DNA of 64,000 bases from a bacterium (GTDB lineage: Bacteria; Chloroflexota; Anaerolineae; Caldilineales; Caldilineaceae), in NCBI GenBank assembly GCA_016124945.1, contig WGMT01000006.1:62001-126000 (forward strand), written 5' to 3'. The notes under the pieces are model-generated. The model saw nothing but the letters and a program-made list of their open reading frames with translations. It was not told the origin of the DNA and searched no databases. Positions 54,117 through 62,025 of the stretch are shown here, piece by piece. Positions within the stretch are counted from its first letter, which is position 1, and each line of letters opens with the position of its first letter. Both the position numbers and the translations under genes were made by a program.

Positions 54117-55496
54117 ATGCGTTCGAGCGTACGCTTACGACGAGTTTGGTTTGTTTTCGCCGCGTTGTTGATCCTTGCGATGGTGGCGGCCTGTCAGACC
54201 CCTGCCCCGGCTGCCCCTGCCGGCGACGCCACTGCACCCGCAGCCGAAGAAGCCGACGGCAGCGCCGACGGATCGTCATTGCCCGCAGCCGACGGCACAT
54301 TCACCTATTGGGGCGGTCTGATCTTCTCAGAAGCCGCCAATCAGATGCTTGTGGATCGGATCGAGCAGTGGGGTGAAGAACGTGGCGTCAATGTCGACGT
54401 TGTGATGATCAACCAAAACGAGACAGTTCAACGTGTCTCCGCCGCCATCGAAGCCGGCACCATGCCCGACGCTTTGGACGTGGGCCGCGGTTTCATGGAC
54501 TTGCTGGCGCTGCAAGGCCAGTTGGAAGTGATGGACGATCTTTATGAAGAGATCGGCGCTGAAGTCGGCTGGCTGCCCGCTTCTGATCTGGCCACCAACC
54601 CCGATCGGGTCAACGGGCACCGCTATGGCATTCCATTCAGCCTGGGTGGCAATGTCCTTTACCGCCGTGCCGATGTCCTCGAACCGGTGGGTTTCGCCGA
54701 AGCACCTGAAACCTGGATGGAACTGGCCGACATGGCCCGTGCCGCCAACAACCCGCCCGTAGTCTACGGCATGGGCTTTGCCCTCTCCAATGTGGGTGAT
54801 GCCAACACCACCACCACCACGATTCTCCAATCCTTTGGTGGTCGCATCGCCGATGATGAAGGCGTTAACTGCACCATCGACAGCCCCGAAACCCGCACCT
54901 ACCTGGAATGGGTCACCACAGCCTTTGCCGACGGTCTCTTCCCGCCCGGCGTCACCACCTGGGACGGCGCAGGTGACAACGTTGCTTATCAGTCGGGCAA
55001 CGCAGCCTTCATCTTCAACCCCGGCAGCGTCTACCTCTACATGCGCGACAATGATCCAGAACTGGGCGATGCCACCCGCTACTCGGCGCTGCCCGCCGGT
55101 CCTGTCCTGCGCATTTCGCCGGTGGACGCCAATGTGCGTGTGATCCCCACCAATAGCAACAACAAGGAACTGGCCCGTGATCTGCTCAAGTACCTGGCTG
55201 ATCCGGAATTCATGAAAGAGTACTACTACAACGCCATCTACGGTCCTGCAGCCGAGGCTTACCAGGACGCGCCCATTTTCAGCGAAAGTCCTGTACATGA
55301 GGGACTTCTGGATCTGGCGTTAAACGGCACCTTCGGTGCTTTCCCAGATGTGGATAACCCGGCTTTCGCCGAATACCAGACCAACTTCCTCACCCCGCGT
55401 ATGGTCCAGCGTGTGGTGGTCGACGATGTCAGCCTCGACGACGCCATCGCCGAAACCCAGGCCGCCTGTCAGGCGATCTACGACAAGTACAAATAG
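54117..55496 (+). CDS. Sugar ABC substrate-binding lipoprotein (family 1)
   Basis: A 459-residue lipoprotein with lipobox MVAAC (Cys26), an Ala/Pro linker and the family-1 solute-binding fold: GTFTYWGGLIFSEAANQMLVDRIEQWGEERG, the hinge region YGIPFSLGGNVLYRRADVLE, and GNAAFIFNPGSVYLYM. It captures a sugar, oligosaccharide or polyol for the two permeases downstream. ATG at 54117 follows GGAGGAGG. Confidence 0.9.
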   Translation: MRSSVRLRRVWFVFAALLILAMVAACQTPAPAAPAGDATAPAAEEADGSADGSSLPAADGTFTYWGGLIFSEAANQMLVDRIEQWGEERGVNVDVVMINQNETVQRVSAAIEAGTMPDALDVGRGFMDLLALQGQLEVMDDLYEEIGAEVGWLPASDLATNPDRVNGHRYGIPFSLGGNVLYRRADVLEPVGFAEAPETWMELADMARAANNPPVVYGMGFALSNVGDANTTTTTILQSFGGRIADDEGVNCTIDSPETRTYLEWVTTAFADGLFPPGVTTWDGAGDNVAYQSGNAAFIFNPGSVYLYMRDNDPELGDATRYSALPAGPVLRISPVDANVRVIPTNSNNKELARDLLKYLADPEFMKEYYYNAIYGPAAEAYQDAPIFSESPVHEGLLDLALNGTFGAFPDVDNPAFAEYQTNFLTPRMVQRVVVDDVSLDDAIAETQAACQAIYDKYK

Positions 55497-55497
55497 G

Positions 55498-55553
55498 CTT
55501 TTAAAACGTTGGCGTTGGCAGGCTTACACCTGCCAACGCCAACGTTTTAAAAG
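55498..55553 (+). repeat. 25-bp perfect hairpin inside the sugar importer operon
   Basis: Arms 55498-55522 and 55529-55553 pair perfectly with a six-base loop, two bases after the binding-protein stop codon; a T-run (55559-55566) follows a few bases later, so it may act as a partial terminator, giving more binding protein than permease. Confidence 0.92.
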
Positions 55554-55579
55554 AGCAGTTTTTTTCATAGAAAGCAACC

Positions 55580-56503
55580 ATGACGGAACAAGTCGCTCCT
55601 TCCATTGGACGTGGACAGACAACCCGACCGCGTATGCGCATGAGCCAGTCCGATGCCATAATGGGCTATCTACTGGTGGCGCCGATAGTGATCTGTCTGT
55701 TGATCCTGGTGGTCTACCCTTTCGTTTTCGCCATCTGGATCAGCTTTACAGACCGTATGATCGGTCAGCCCGGCAATTTTGTTGGTCTTCAGAATTATTT
55801 CTATTTGATGGGACAGTCGAATTTCCAGGCGACGATCCGCAATACGATTGTACTGGTAGGCTCAGTGCAGACGTTGAAGTTGGTGTTGGGGATGGGCATT
55901 GCGCTGTTGCTTAACCAACAGATTCGGGGGCGCCAACTCTGGCGCGGACTTATCTTGCTGCCGTGGGCCATGCCGGCCTTCGTGGCATTTATTACGTGGA
56001 AGCTACTCTTTGCCCCACAGGGAGGCGCCTTTAACTATATTCTGATCGAACTCGGATGGGTGCAAAGCCATGTAGACTTTTTGAGCACCAAAGCACTCGC
56101 CATGCCTAGCGTAATTGTGGCCAGCTTCTGGCGCGGCTTTCCCTTCTGGGTGATTGCATTCCTGGCTGCGCTGCAAAATGTGTCACAGGAGCTTTACGAA
56201 GCAGCCGCCATCGATGGTGCCAGCGCGTGGCAGCGCTTCCGCCATGTCACAATGCCGTCCATCCGCCATGTGGTGCTGGTGGTAGTGTTACTTTCAACCA
56301 TCTGGACAACCAACAGCTTCGAGGCAATCTGGCTGATGACGCAGGGCGGCCCTTCGGACGCCACAATGACCTTCCCGGTATTGGCTTACTTCGGTATGCA
56401 GAGCCTGCGCATTGGCGAGGCGTCTGCAGTGTCGGTGTCGATGTTGCCTGTCTTTGCGATTCTGGTCTTTATTGTGGCGAAGATGCTACAAAAGGAGGAT
56501 TAG
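55580..56503 (+). CDS. Sugar ABC permease (MalF/UgpA-like)
   Basis: A 307-residue permease with six hydrophobic segments: GYLLVAPIVICLLILVVYPFVFAIWISF at the start and the EAA loop ELYEAAAIDGASAWQRFRHVTMPSI. Works with the next permease. No ATP-binding gene is adjacent; a shared MsiK-like ATPase elsewhere is expected in such operons. Confidence 0.93.
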   Translation: MTEQVAPSIGRGQTTRPRMRMSQSDAIMGYLLVAPIVICLLILVVYPFVFAIWISFTDRMIGQPGNFVGLQNYFYLMGQSNFQATIRNTIVLVGSVQTLKLVLGMGIALLLNQQIRGRQLWRGLILLPWAMPAFVAFITWKLLFAPQGGAFNYILIELGWVQSHVDFLSTKALAMPSVIVASFWRGFPFWVIAFLAALQNVSQELYEAAAIDGASAWQRFRHVTMPSIRHVVLVVVLLSTIWTTNSFEAIWLMTQGGPSDATMTFPVLAYFGMQSLRIGEASAVSVSMLPVFAILVFIVAKMLQKED

Positions 56504-57337
56504 GTGCTGAACAAACCGTCTTTACAGCAGAAGATCCTCTATTACACGCTGCTGGTGTTGCTGGCGTTGTTGATCATCTTTCCTATCTACTACATGATTA
56601 CAATTTCGCTCAAGCTGCCGCGCGACATTTACCGCGATCCGTCGTTGTTGCCGCTGAACGCAACGCTGCAGAACTACATCGATCTCTTTACCAAGCAGGA
56701 CTTCCTGCTCAACATCCGCAACAGTTTCATCGTTTCGGGCGCAGCGACCCTGATTTCGGTCTTCATCAGTTGCCTGGCCGCCTACAGCCTGGTGCGGTTG
56801 AAATACCGCTACCGTGACTGGATCGGTCGCCTGATCCTCTTTGCCTATCTGACGCCGTCGGCGTTGCTCTTCATTCCTCTAGCCGTGATCATTGCCCGTT
56901 TGGGATTGGGCAACACCTTGCACGGGTTGATCTTCGTCTACCTCACCTTCTCGGCGCCGTTGAGTACATGGCTGATGATGGGCTATTTCCGCGGCATTCC
57001 CGCTGATCTTGAAGAGCAGGCGATGGTGGACGGTGCGACAAGGTGGGTGGCGCTTTTCCGGATTGTGCTACCCCTCGCTGCTCCAGGACTGGTGGCGGTG
57101 AGCGTATTCACCTTCACCGGTGCCTGGAATGAACTGCTGTTGGCGTTGATCTTCATCACGTCACCGCGCCTGCAGACGGTGCCGGTGGCGGTTAGTTACC
57201 TGATCACAGGGGACGTTTTCCGTTGGGGGTTGATCATGGCCGGCTCCGTCTCCGCGGCCGTGCCGGTGATGGTCCTCTACTACCTGGCACAACGTTTCGT
57301 CGTCCAGGGGCTGGCGGCGGGGGCGGTGAAGGGGTAA
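56504..57337 (+). CDS. Sugar ABC permease (MalG/UgpE-like)
   Basis: A 277-residue permease: ILYYTLLVLLALLIIFPIYYMITISLK at the start and the EAA-type loop DLEEQAMVDGATRWVALFRIVLPLAAPGL. The start is a GTG immediately after the stop codon of the preceding gene, with AAAGGAGG upstream. Its stop codon abuts, with no base between, the stop codon of the convergent dehydrogenase gene. Confidence 0.93.
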   Translation: MLNKPSLQQKILYYTLLVLLALLIIFPIYYMITISLKLPRDIYRDPSLLPLNATLQNYIDLFTKQDFLLNIRNSFIVSGAATLISVFISCLAAYSLVRLKYRYRDWIGRLILFAYLTPSALLFIPLAVIIARLGLGNTLHGLIFVYLTFSAPLSTWLMMGYFRGIPADLEEQAMVDGATRWVALFRIVLPLAAPGLVAVSVFTFTGAWNELLLALIFITSPRLQTVPVAVSYLITGDVFRWGLIMAGSVSAAVPVMVLYYLAQRFVVQGLAAGAVKG

Positions 57338-58219
57338 CTACTTCTTTTCCAAATGAGCAGCCAACTGACGAACCATCTCGGCCAGCGATGGCTGCCCTTG
57401 ATCTTCGGGGTTACGATCTGCCAGCGGGGTGTCGCCGACAAAGCGGTAAATGTCGGCGGCACCTCGCAGCATGTGAGGGGTAAGGCCGACGGCGGCGAAG
57501 GTGTCGGCGATCTCTTCCATTTCGCCCACCCAGCGACGAGATTTTGGCGGCATGCTGGGCAATCCTTTTTCCATACGTACCAGCATCGCCGATTGACTCT
57601 GGCGAAATTCCTCTTCCAGTGCTTTTCCCACGCCCAGGGCTTGGGCCGCCACCAGCAACTCTGTGCTGAGCGCGGTAAACCCCTTGGTGAGGGCTGCATA
57701 GCACATCTTCAAGGCGGATGCATCGCCAACCCGTTCGCTCATGGCGATGACGTCTATCCCATACTCGTGCAAGATTTCCAACTCAGACGCGTGCGGGCCT
57801 GAAACGTAGAAACGTGTCGCCCCGATGGTGCGCGGCGGTGGCCCAATGATGGAACCGTCGACAAAGCGGCCGCCTACGTCTTTGATGACTTTGGCCACAG
57901 ATTGGGTGGTGGCTGGGGAAATGGCGTTGAAGTCGACGTAGAGCGGAGAGGACTTTGTGCTGTGCATGGCCTTTGCGATCCGTTCCGACACCGTCTTCGC
58001 TTCAGCCGGTACAAGAATCGAAAAAATGACGTCGGTGTTCATCACCAGATCGGCGTAGGATGGCATGTCTTGAATACCGGCAGCCTTGGCCAGAGCTTTG
58101 GTGCGATCACTACGGTCAGCCAAACAGCTCATCACCTTCAATCCTGCCTCGCGCAATACCTTCCCCACCACGTGTCCCATATCGCCGGGGCTGACGATGC
58201 CGATGGCTTCTATCCGCAT
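57338..58219 (-). CDS. NAD-binding 6-phosphogluconate dehydrogenase-like protein (DUF1932)
   Basis: A 293-residue protein. The N-terminal Rossmann domain has GIVSPGDMGHVVGKVLREAG, and the C-terminal helical domain with SALKMCYAALTKGFTALSTELLVAAQALGV is the DUF1932 type. It resembles beta-hydroxyacid dehydrogenases but the glycine motif is atypical (SPGDMG). Its function could be oxidation of a sugar acid; the sugar importer is convergent, not co-transcribed. Confidence 0.82.
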   Translation of the reverse strand: MRIEAIGIVSPGDMGHVVGKVLREAGLKVMSCLADRSDRTKALAKAAGIQDMPSYADLVMNTDVIFSILVPAEAKTVSERIAKAMHSTKSSPLYVDFNAISPATTQSVAKVIKDVGGRFVDGSIIGPPPRTIGATRFYVSGPHASELEILHEYGIDVIAMSERVGDASALKMCYAALTKGFTALSTELLVAAQALGVGKALEEEFRQSQSAMLVRMEKGLPSMPPKSRRWVGEMEEIADTFAAVGLTPHMLRGAADIYRFVGDTPLADRNPEDQGQPSLAEMVRQLAAHLEKK

Positions 58220-58272
58220 GAGATCCTCGCTATTGCTTGTAGATTAGGATGGGAGACGAACGACGGCGCACT

Positions 58273-58320
58273 GAGGACGAACAATCCTGTTGCGCAGTAA
58301 CATGCCTGACGTTCGTCCTC
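58273..58320. repeat. Degenerate heptamer inverted repeat
   Basis: GAGGACGAAC (58273-58282) and GTTCGTCCTC (58311-58320) pair over 10 bp; flanking GACGAACGACGG and GTCGTCCG words are heptamer-like remnants. Located between two minus-strand genes. Confidence 0.55.
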
Positions 58321-58408
58321 CATTGTCGTCCGCTGTCCTCGGTGACGTAGTCTGTTTTTCAGCGCCATCATAGCGTAAAGATGCAGCATCGGCAATCCCT
58401 AATTTTGG

Positions 58409-59074
58409 TCAGGCTTCGTCGTCGTCTGCTTCTTCGTTCCACTCGTATTGGGCAGGGGCGTCGCCTTTCGCTTCCACGATACGAGGATACTCGGCATCGG
58501 GGTCGGCTTCGGCTTTGATGGCGTGTACCCGGAGGCTAAAGCGGTGATCGTCGCCATAGTCGAAGACGTAGAGGAATTCCTGCCCTTTGGTGAGATTGAG
58601 CGACTCGATTGGGGTGGTGCGCACATCGCGTACTTCTTCTTCTTCCAGGAGATCGGGGTTTTCTTCCAGCCGCTGTAGCTCGTTGATCATGTCGTAGAAG
58701 AAGTCGGCATGTAGGCCGGTGTCGCGGGTAAATTCGGCCACCAGTTCCTGTTGCTGTTGTTCCGTCATGGCGCGCCAATCTTCGAGGCTGAAGCTTTGCC
58801 CCTCTTCCTCCGTTTCGTCTTCCTCGTCAGTGAACCCGTTTTCGTACTCCAACTCCATGCCTTCGTATAGCGCTCCTTCGGGCAACGTGTACTCGCTGGT
58901 TGAATCCCAGGCTTTGTTGTTCATAAAAAAGGAATAGAGGTGATCGTTGTCCCACTCAAAAGCGTTTTGGATGGCGTTGTGCAGATCTTCGAGGGTCTGC
59001 TCGGCCTGAATTTCGATTCTGCGCCAGGTTTGGCCTGCGCCGCGCAGGGTTACGTGGAAAACGTAGCTCTTCAT
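58409..59074 (-). CDS. pRiA4b ORF-3/IS1096 TnpR-family protein
   Basis: A 221-residue protein matching the plasmid pRiA4b ORF-3-like/IS1096 passenger family: MKSYVFHVTLRGAGQTWRRIEIQAEQTLEDLHNAIQNAFEWDNDHLYSFFMNN and the closing KGQEFLYVFDYGDDHRFSLRV region. The family is named after a mobile-element passenger protein but is mostly chromosomal and has no established activity. A very acidic middle part (GFTDEEDETEEEGQ). No transposase or inverted ends are near. ATG at 59074 has AAGGAGAC upstream. Confidence 0.82.
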   Translation of the reverse strand: MKSYVFHVTLRGAGQTWRRIEIQAEQTLEDLHNAIQNAFEWDNDHLYSFFMNNKAWDSTSEYTLPEGALYEGMELEYENGFTDEEDETEEEGQSFSLEDWRAMTEQQQQELVAEFTRDTGLHADFFYDMINELQRLEENPDLLEEEEVRDVRTTPIESLNLTKGQEFLYVFDYGDDHRFSLRVHAIKAEADPDAEYPRIVEAKGDAPAQYEWNEEADDDEA

Positions 59075-59439
59075 CTTCTGTCTCCTTGGCCTGTTGTAAG
59101 ATGGCCCGATGTAAGATAATAACAAGCGTATTCTACCAGCAATCGACGATCTACACAGGAAGCCATCTCCGGCAGGGTGTAATTTAGCCTTGGGGCGAAC
59201 AGTACCAGGCACGGGCCAAACACACATACTTTGCCGGGTGATACCCGCCCGTGCCTGGCATTGTGGCGAGCGCGCCCCCAATTTGAAACACACCTCTCCG
59301 GCACACCGCGTTTGACAACGCCCCCAATCCCAGTAAGCTGAAAGAGGACGAGTTTCGTCTGCCCTTTACCCCATTGCGACGCTGCCGTGCGCTTGTCCTG
59401 TGCGGCGGCGCGCCGCCCATGTGCAAGGAGAGCAACCGT
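59075..59439. other. Divergent intergenic region with two palindromes
   Basis: About 365 bases with no supportable gene. An 11-bp inverted repeat (CCAGGCACGGG, 59205-59215 with 59248-59258) and a 14-bp perfect palindrome (GGCGGCGCGCCGCC, 59404-59417) stand here; the latter is just upstream of the ribosome site of the isomerase gene and could be an operator. Confidence 0.5.
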
Positions 59440-60285
59440 ATGCAGCTTGCCTGTTTTGTCAGCAACCGCGGCCTGCGTCAGTTGGAGTACGCACGCTTCG
59501 TACAGAGCGCACAGACGCTTGGCTACACCGCCATTGATGTGCCCGTCAATATTGAAGGCGCTGCTGCACAGTGTCGCCTGCTCGGGCTCGACGTCGGCGC
59601 TGCCGGGCCACTGGTGCCTGCCGATCTTAGCCCCGACGCCGCCCGCCAGGAAGAGATTGTCGACCGTTTCAAGACGACCATTGAAAGCCTCGCCGCGCAG
59701 GAGATCCCTGTGCTGGTCTGCCTGATTGGCCGTGATGTGAGCCGTAACGGCGACGAAAACATCGCCATCTACAAAGATGTCTTCACGCCGATTGCCGCCC
59801 ACGCCGAGGACAAAGGCGTGCGCCTCGCCTTCGAGAACTGGCCGCGCAACGGCACCATGCTGGCCATCACCCCCGAACTCTGGGACGGGATGTTCAACGC
59901 CGTCCCCTCCGACGCGATTGGCCTTTGCTACGATCCGTCGCATCTCTACTGGATGGGCATCGACTACATCCAACCCATCTGGGATTTCAGCGACCGTATC
60001 TACCACACCCACGCCAAAGACACTGAAATCTTGCCCGAAGGTCAGAACTACTTCGGCATCTACGGGCGGCAGCTCGAAGAGACCGAACAGCGCCAATGGT
60101 GGCGTTACCGCCTGCCCGGCTACGGTGCTGTCGACTGGATCCGCTACCTAGACACCCTCTACCAAATCGGCTACGACGGCATCCTCAGCGTCGAGCACGA
60201 AGACCCGGTGTGGGAAGAGACGCCGGAGAAGGCGCTGCGCGGCCTACAGTTGGCGCAGCAGTTCTTACAGCCGCTGTTGAGTTAG
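59440..60285 (+). CDS. Sugar phosphate isomerase/epimerase (xylose isomerase-like TIM barrel)
   Basis: A 281-residue AP-endonuclease-2-type TIM barrel. Metal-binding signatures: GVRLAFENWP with Glu, LCYDPSHLYW with Asp and His, YHTHAKDTE, and SVEHEDPVW near the end. Members include inosose dehydratases, hydroxypyruvate isomerases and sugar epimerases. ATG at 59440 has AAGGAG upstream; an earlier in-frame ATG at 59374 lies over the palindrome and is less likely. Confidence 0.85.
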   Translation: MQLACFVSNRGLRQLEYARFVQSAQTLGYTAIDVPVNIEGAAAQCRLLGLDVGAAGPLVPADLSPDAARQEEIVDRFKTTIESLAAQEIPVLVCLIGRDVSRNGDENIAIYKDVFTPIAAHAEDKGVRLAFENWPRNGTMLAITPELWDGMFNAVPSDAIGLCYDPSHLYWMGIDYIQPIWDFSDRIYHTHAKDTEILPEGQNYFGIYGRQLEETEQRQWWRYRLPGYGAVDWIRYLDTLYQIGYDGILSVEHEDPVWEETPEKALRGLQLAQQFLQPLLS

Positions 60286-60388
60286 GAGACGACGGACGAC
60301 GGACGACTGGCAACGGACGAACGTCAAGAGTATTGCCATCACGACAACAAACTTGACCGTCGTCCGTCGTCTATCGTCCGTCATCTCA
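60286..60388. repeat. GACGACG heptamer repeats joining two convergent stop codons
   Basis: A block of GACGACG/GACGACT/GGCAACG-type heptamers starts right after the isomerase stop (60286-60335), and a complementary block of GTCCGTC heptamers (60357-60388) reaches into the stop codon of the convergent DUF423 gene. Confidence 0.88.
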
Positions 60389-60748
60389 CAGCGCCGCCAA
60401 CGCCAACAACACCCACCCCACTACAAACGCCAGCCCACCCAATGGCGTAATCGGTCCTAGCCAGCGAGGACCGTCGAATGCAAGCCAGTAGATGCTGCCT
60501 GAGAACAAGAGCATCCCCACAAGGAAAAGCCAACCGGCAATGCCGAGCAGCGCGCTCTCCGGCCCCCCACCCTGGAGTAGACCCACAACCAGCAGAGCGA
60601 AGACATGATAAAACTGGTAGCGTACACCCGTTTCGAAAGTGGTGAGTTTTGCCGGGGTAAGCCGACTTTTTAGGGCGTGTGCGCCAAAGGCACCCAGCGC
60701 CACAGCCACAGCGCCAAGCAGCGCACCGAATACGATAAAAAGGTTCAT
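60386..60748 (-). CDS. DUF423 membrane protein (YgdD-like)
   Basis: A 120-residue protein with about four hydrophobic segments: FIVFGALLGAVAVALGAFGAHALKSRL and GWLFLVGMLLFSGSIYWLAF are diagnostic of DUF423. No function established. The ATG overlaps the stop codon of the caspase/TIR gene (ATGA), so it is the last gene of that operon or coupled to it. Confidence 0.9.
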   Translation of the reverse strand: MNLFIVFGALLGAVAVALGAFGAHALKSRLTPAKLTTFETGVRYQFYHVFALLVVGLLQGGGPESALLGIAGWLFLVGMLLFSGSIYWLAFDGPRWLGPITPLGGLAFVVGWVLLALAAL

Positions 60749-62025
60749 GGGTAAAGATCCTTTGGTTGTTTATTGGTGACCGGTGCCTGCAACCGTTTTG
60801 CCATGTTCTCCCAGTTGCGTTTGCCCAGGTACGGATGGGTGATGTCGAGCGGCTGCAAGATGCGCACGAAGGCGGGTAGCCGCGAACGATCGAGTTCTGG
60901 ATCGACGATGAGGGGCAGCAGCCGATGTTGGCCGCCCTCGATGCCCTGGGTGGCGTCGACGATGGCGGCGAAGTTGGCCCAAGGATCGTCGAAGTAGCTG
61001 GGTGTGAGCACCATCACTGTGCGTTTGCAACGCTCCATCACCGCGGGCAGGCCTATTACCATCTCCACCCCCGGCTCAAGGACCTCTGGATCGCCGGCCA
61101 CGGCCAGGCGTACCCCCTTTTCCTGCAAAAACGGAACCAACTCCGTCCACACAAAGCCCAGATCCGGCTCCACCTGGGCGAAGCTGAGAAAAGCATCGTA
61201 CTCGAAGCCCTCGTCGTCGGTGGGGATCTTGTCTTCGACGCCGCCCAGGTAGCGCGCCACCGCGAAGCTCTCTTCCATCTCGCCCTTGAAAATTGGGTGC
61301 TGCTCTTTGACTTCTGCGTTCACCCTCGGCCACAGATACTCCCACAGGCGCGCCACGCGGACGGCGCCGTCGTCGCTTTTGACGCCGCCGCGCAGCCCGG
61401 CGAGCAGATGCTTGGTGAAGAGGCTGTTGCGATCCCCCGGCAGCAGATAGGACTTCTCATCGGGCCGCGCCGAGGCAAAGACGATACGCCCGCGTCCTCC
61501 TGCCAGCGCTTCGTAGCCGCCGTCGGACAAGCCCTTGGACAGCCCATCCAGCCCATTCTCGGCGGCATCCTTGACAAAGCCGACGCCGCCGGCATGGCAG
61601 CAATCGAGGATTACCAGCAGCTTGCGCGCGGGGATCGCCCTGATCCTTTCGGTGAATTCGGCGCTAGAGAGTGCGCTCACGGACAGTTGCCCGGCGCTAG
61701 GGACGGCGTCTACAGGCAGGATGTATTCACCTGCGCCTTCCCCCGCGGCGATGCGGCCACCGTGCCCCGAAAAGTAGACGGTGACGGTGGATTCGGCGTC
61801 AGTACGCTTTGCCAGATCATCGAGTCCATTGCGTAGCTGCGCCGCCGTGGCATCACCGTCGAGGATCAATGCAACGTTTTCGGCGGGATAGCCGCAGAGA
61901 GATGTGTCTTTGAGCGCGGCGGCCAGATCCTGCGCATCCCATAGCACGTTTTGGGGCAAGGGCGAGACTTTTTGGTAATTGGCAATGCCCACCACCAGGG
62001 CATGGGCGTTGGTCAAGGTTGCCAT
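60745..62025 (-). CDS. Caspase-like protease (C14) fused to a TIR domain
   Basis: A 426-residue cytoplasmic protein. Residues 5-245 form a caspase/metacaspase-like domain: HALVVGIANY at the start, His88 in YFSGHGG and Cys143 in DCCHAGG as catalytic dyad, and a following LFTKHLLAGLRGG. Residues about 274-400 form a TIR domain: EYDAFLSFAQVEPDLGFVW, LEPGV and VMVLTPSYFDDPWANF; the position of the NADase Glu in TIR enzymes (WCxxE) is occupied by Ala353. Start ATG at 62025 overlaps the TAA of the upstream lipoprotein gene by one base; a longer open frame upstream is a shadow of that gene. A TIR-triggered protease or its adaptor is inferred. Confidence 0.9.
   Translation of the reverse strand: MATLTNAHALVVGIANYQKVSPLPQNVLWDAQDLAAALKDTSLCGYPAENVALILDGDATAAQLRNGLDDLAKRTDAESTVTVYFSGHGGRIAAGEGAGEYILPVDAVPSAGQLSVSALSSAEFTERIRAIPARKLLVILDCCHAGGVGFVKDAAENGLDGLSKGLSDGGYEALAGGRGRIVFASARPDEKSYLLPGDRNSLFTKHLLAGLRGGVKSDDGAVRVARLWEYLWPRVNAEVKEQHPIFKGEMEESFAVARYLGGVEDKIPTDDEGFEYDAFLSFAQVEPDLGFVWTELVPFLQEKGVRLAVAGDPEVLEPGVEMVIGLPAVMERCKRTVMVLTPSYFDDPWANFAAIVDATQGIEGGQHRLLPLIVDPELDRSRLPAFVRILQPLDITHPYLGKRNWENMAKRLQAPVTNKQPKDLYP

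Noticed and set aside
58409..59074. Mobile element, because of the IS1096 TnpR family name
   Set aside because: No transposase, no terminal inverted repeats and no target duplication; the family is mostly chromosomal.
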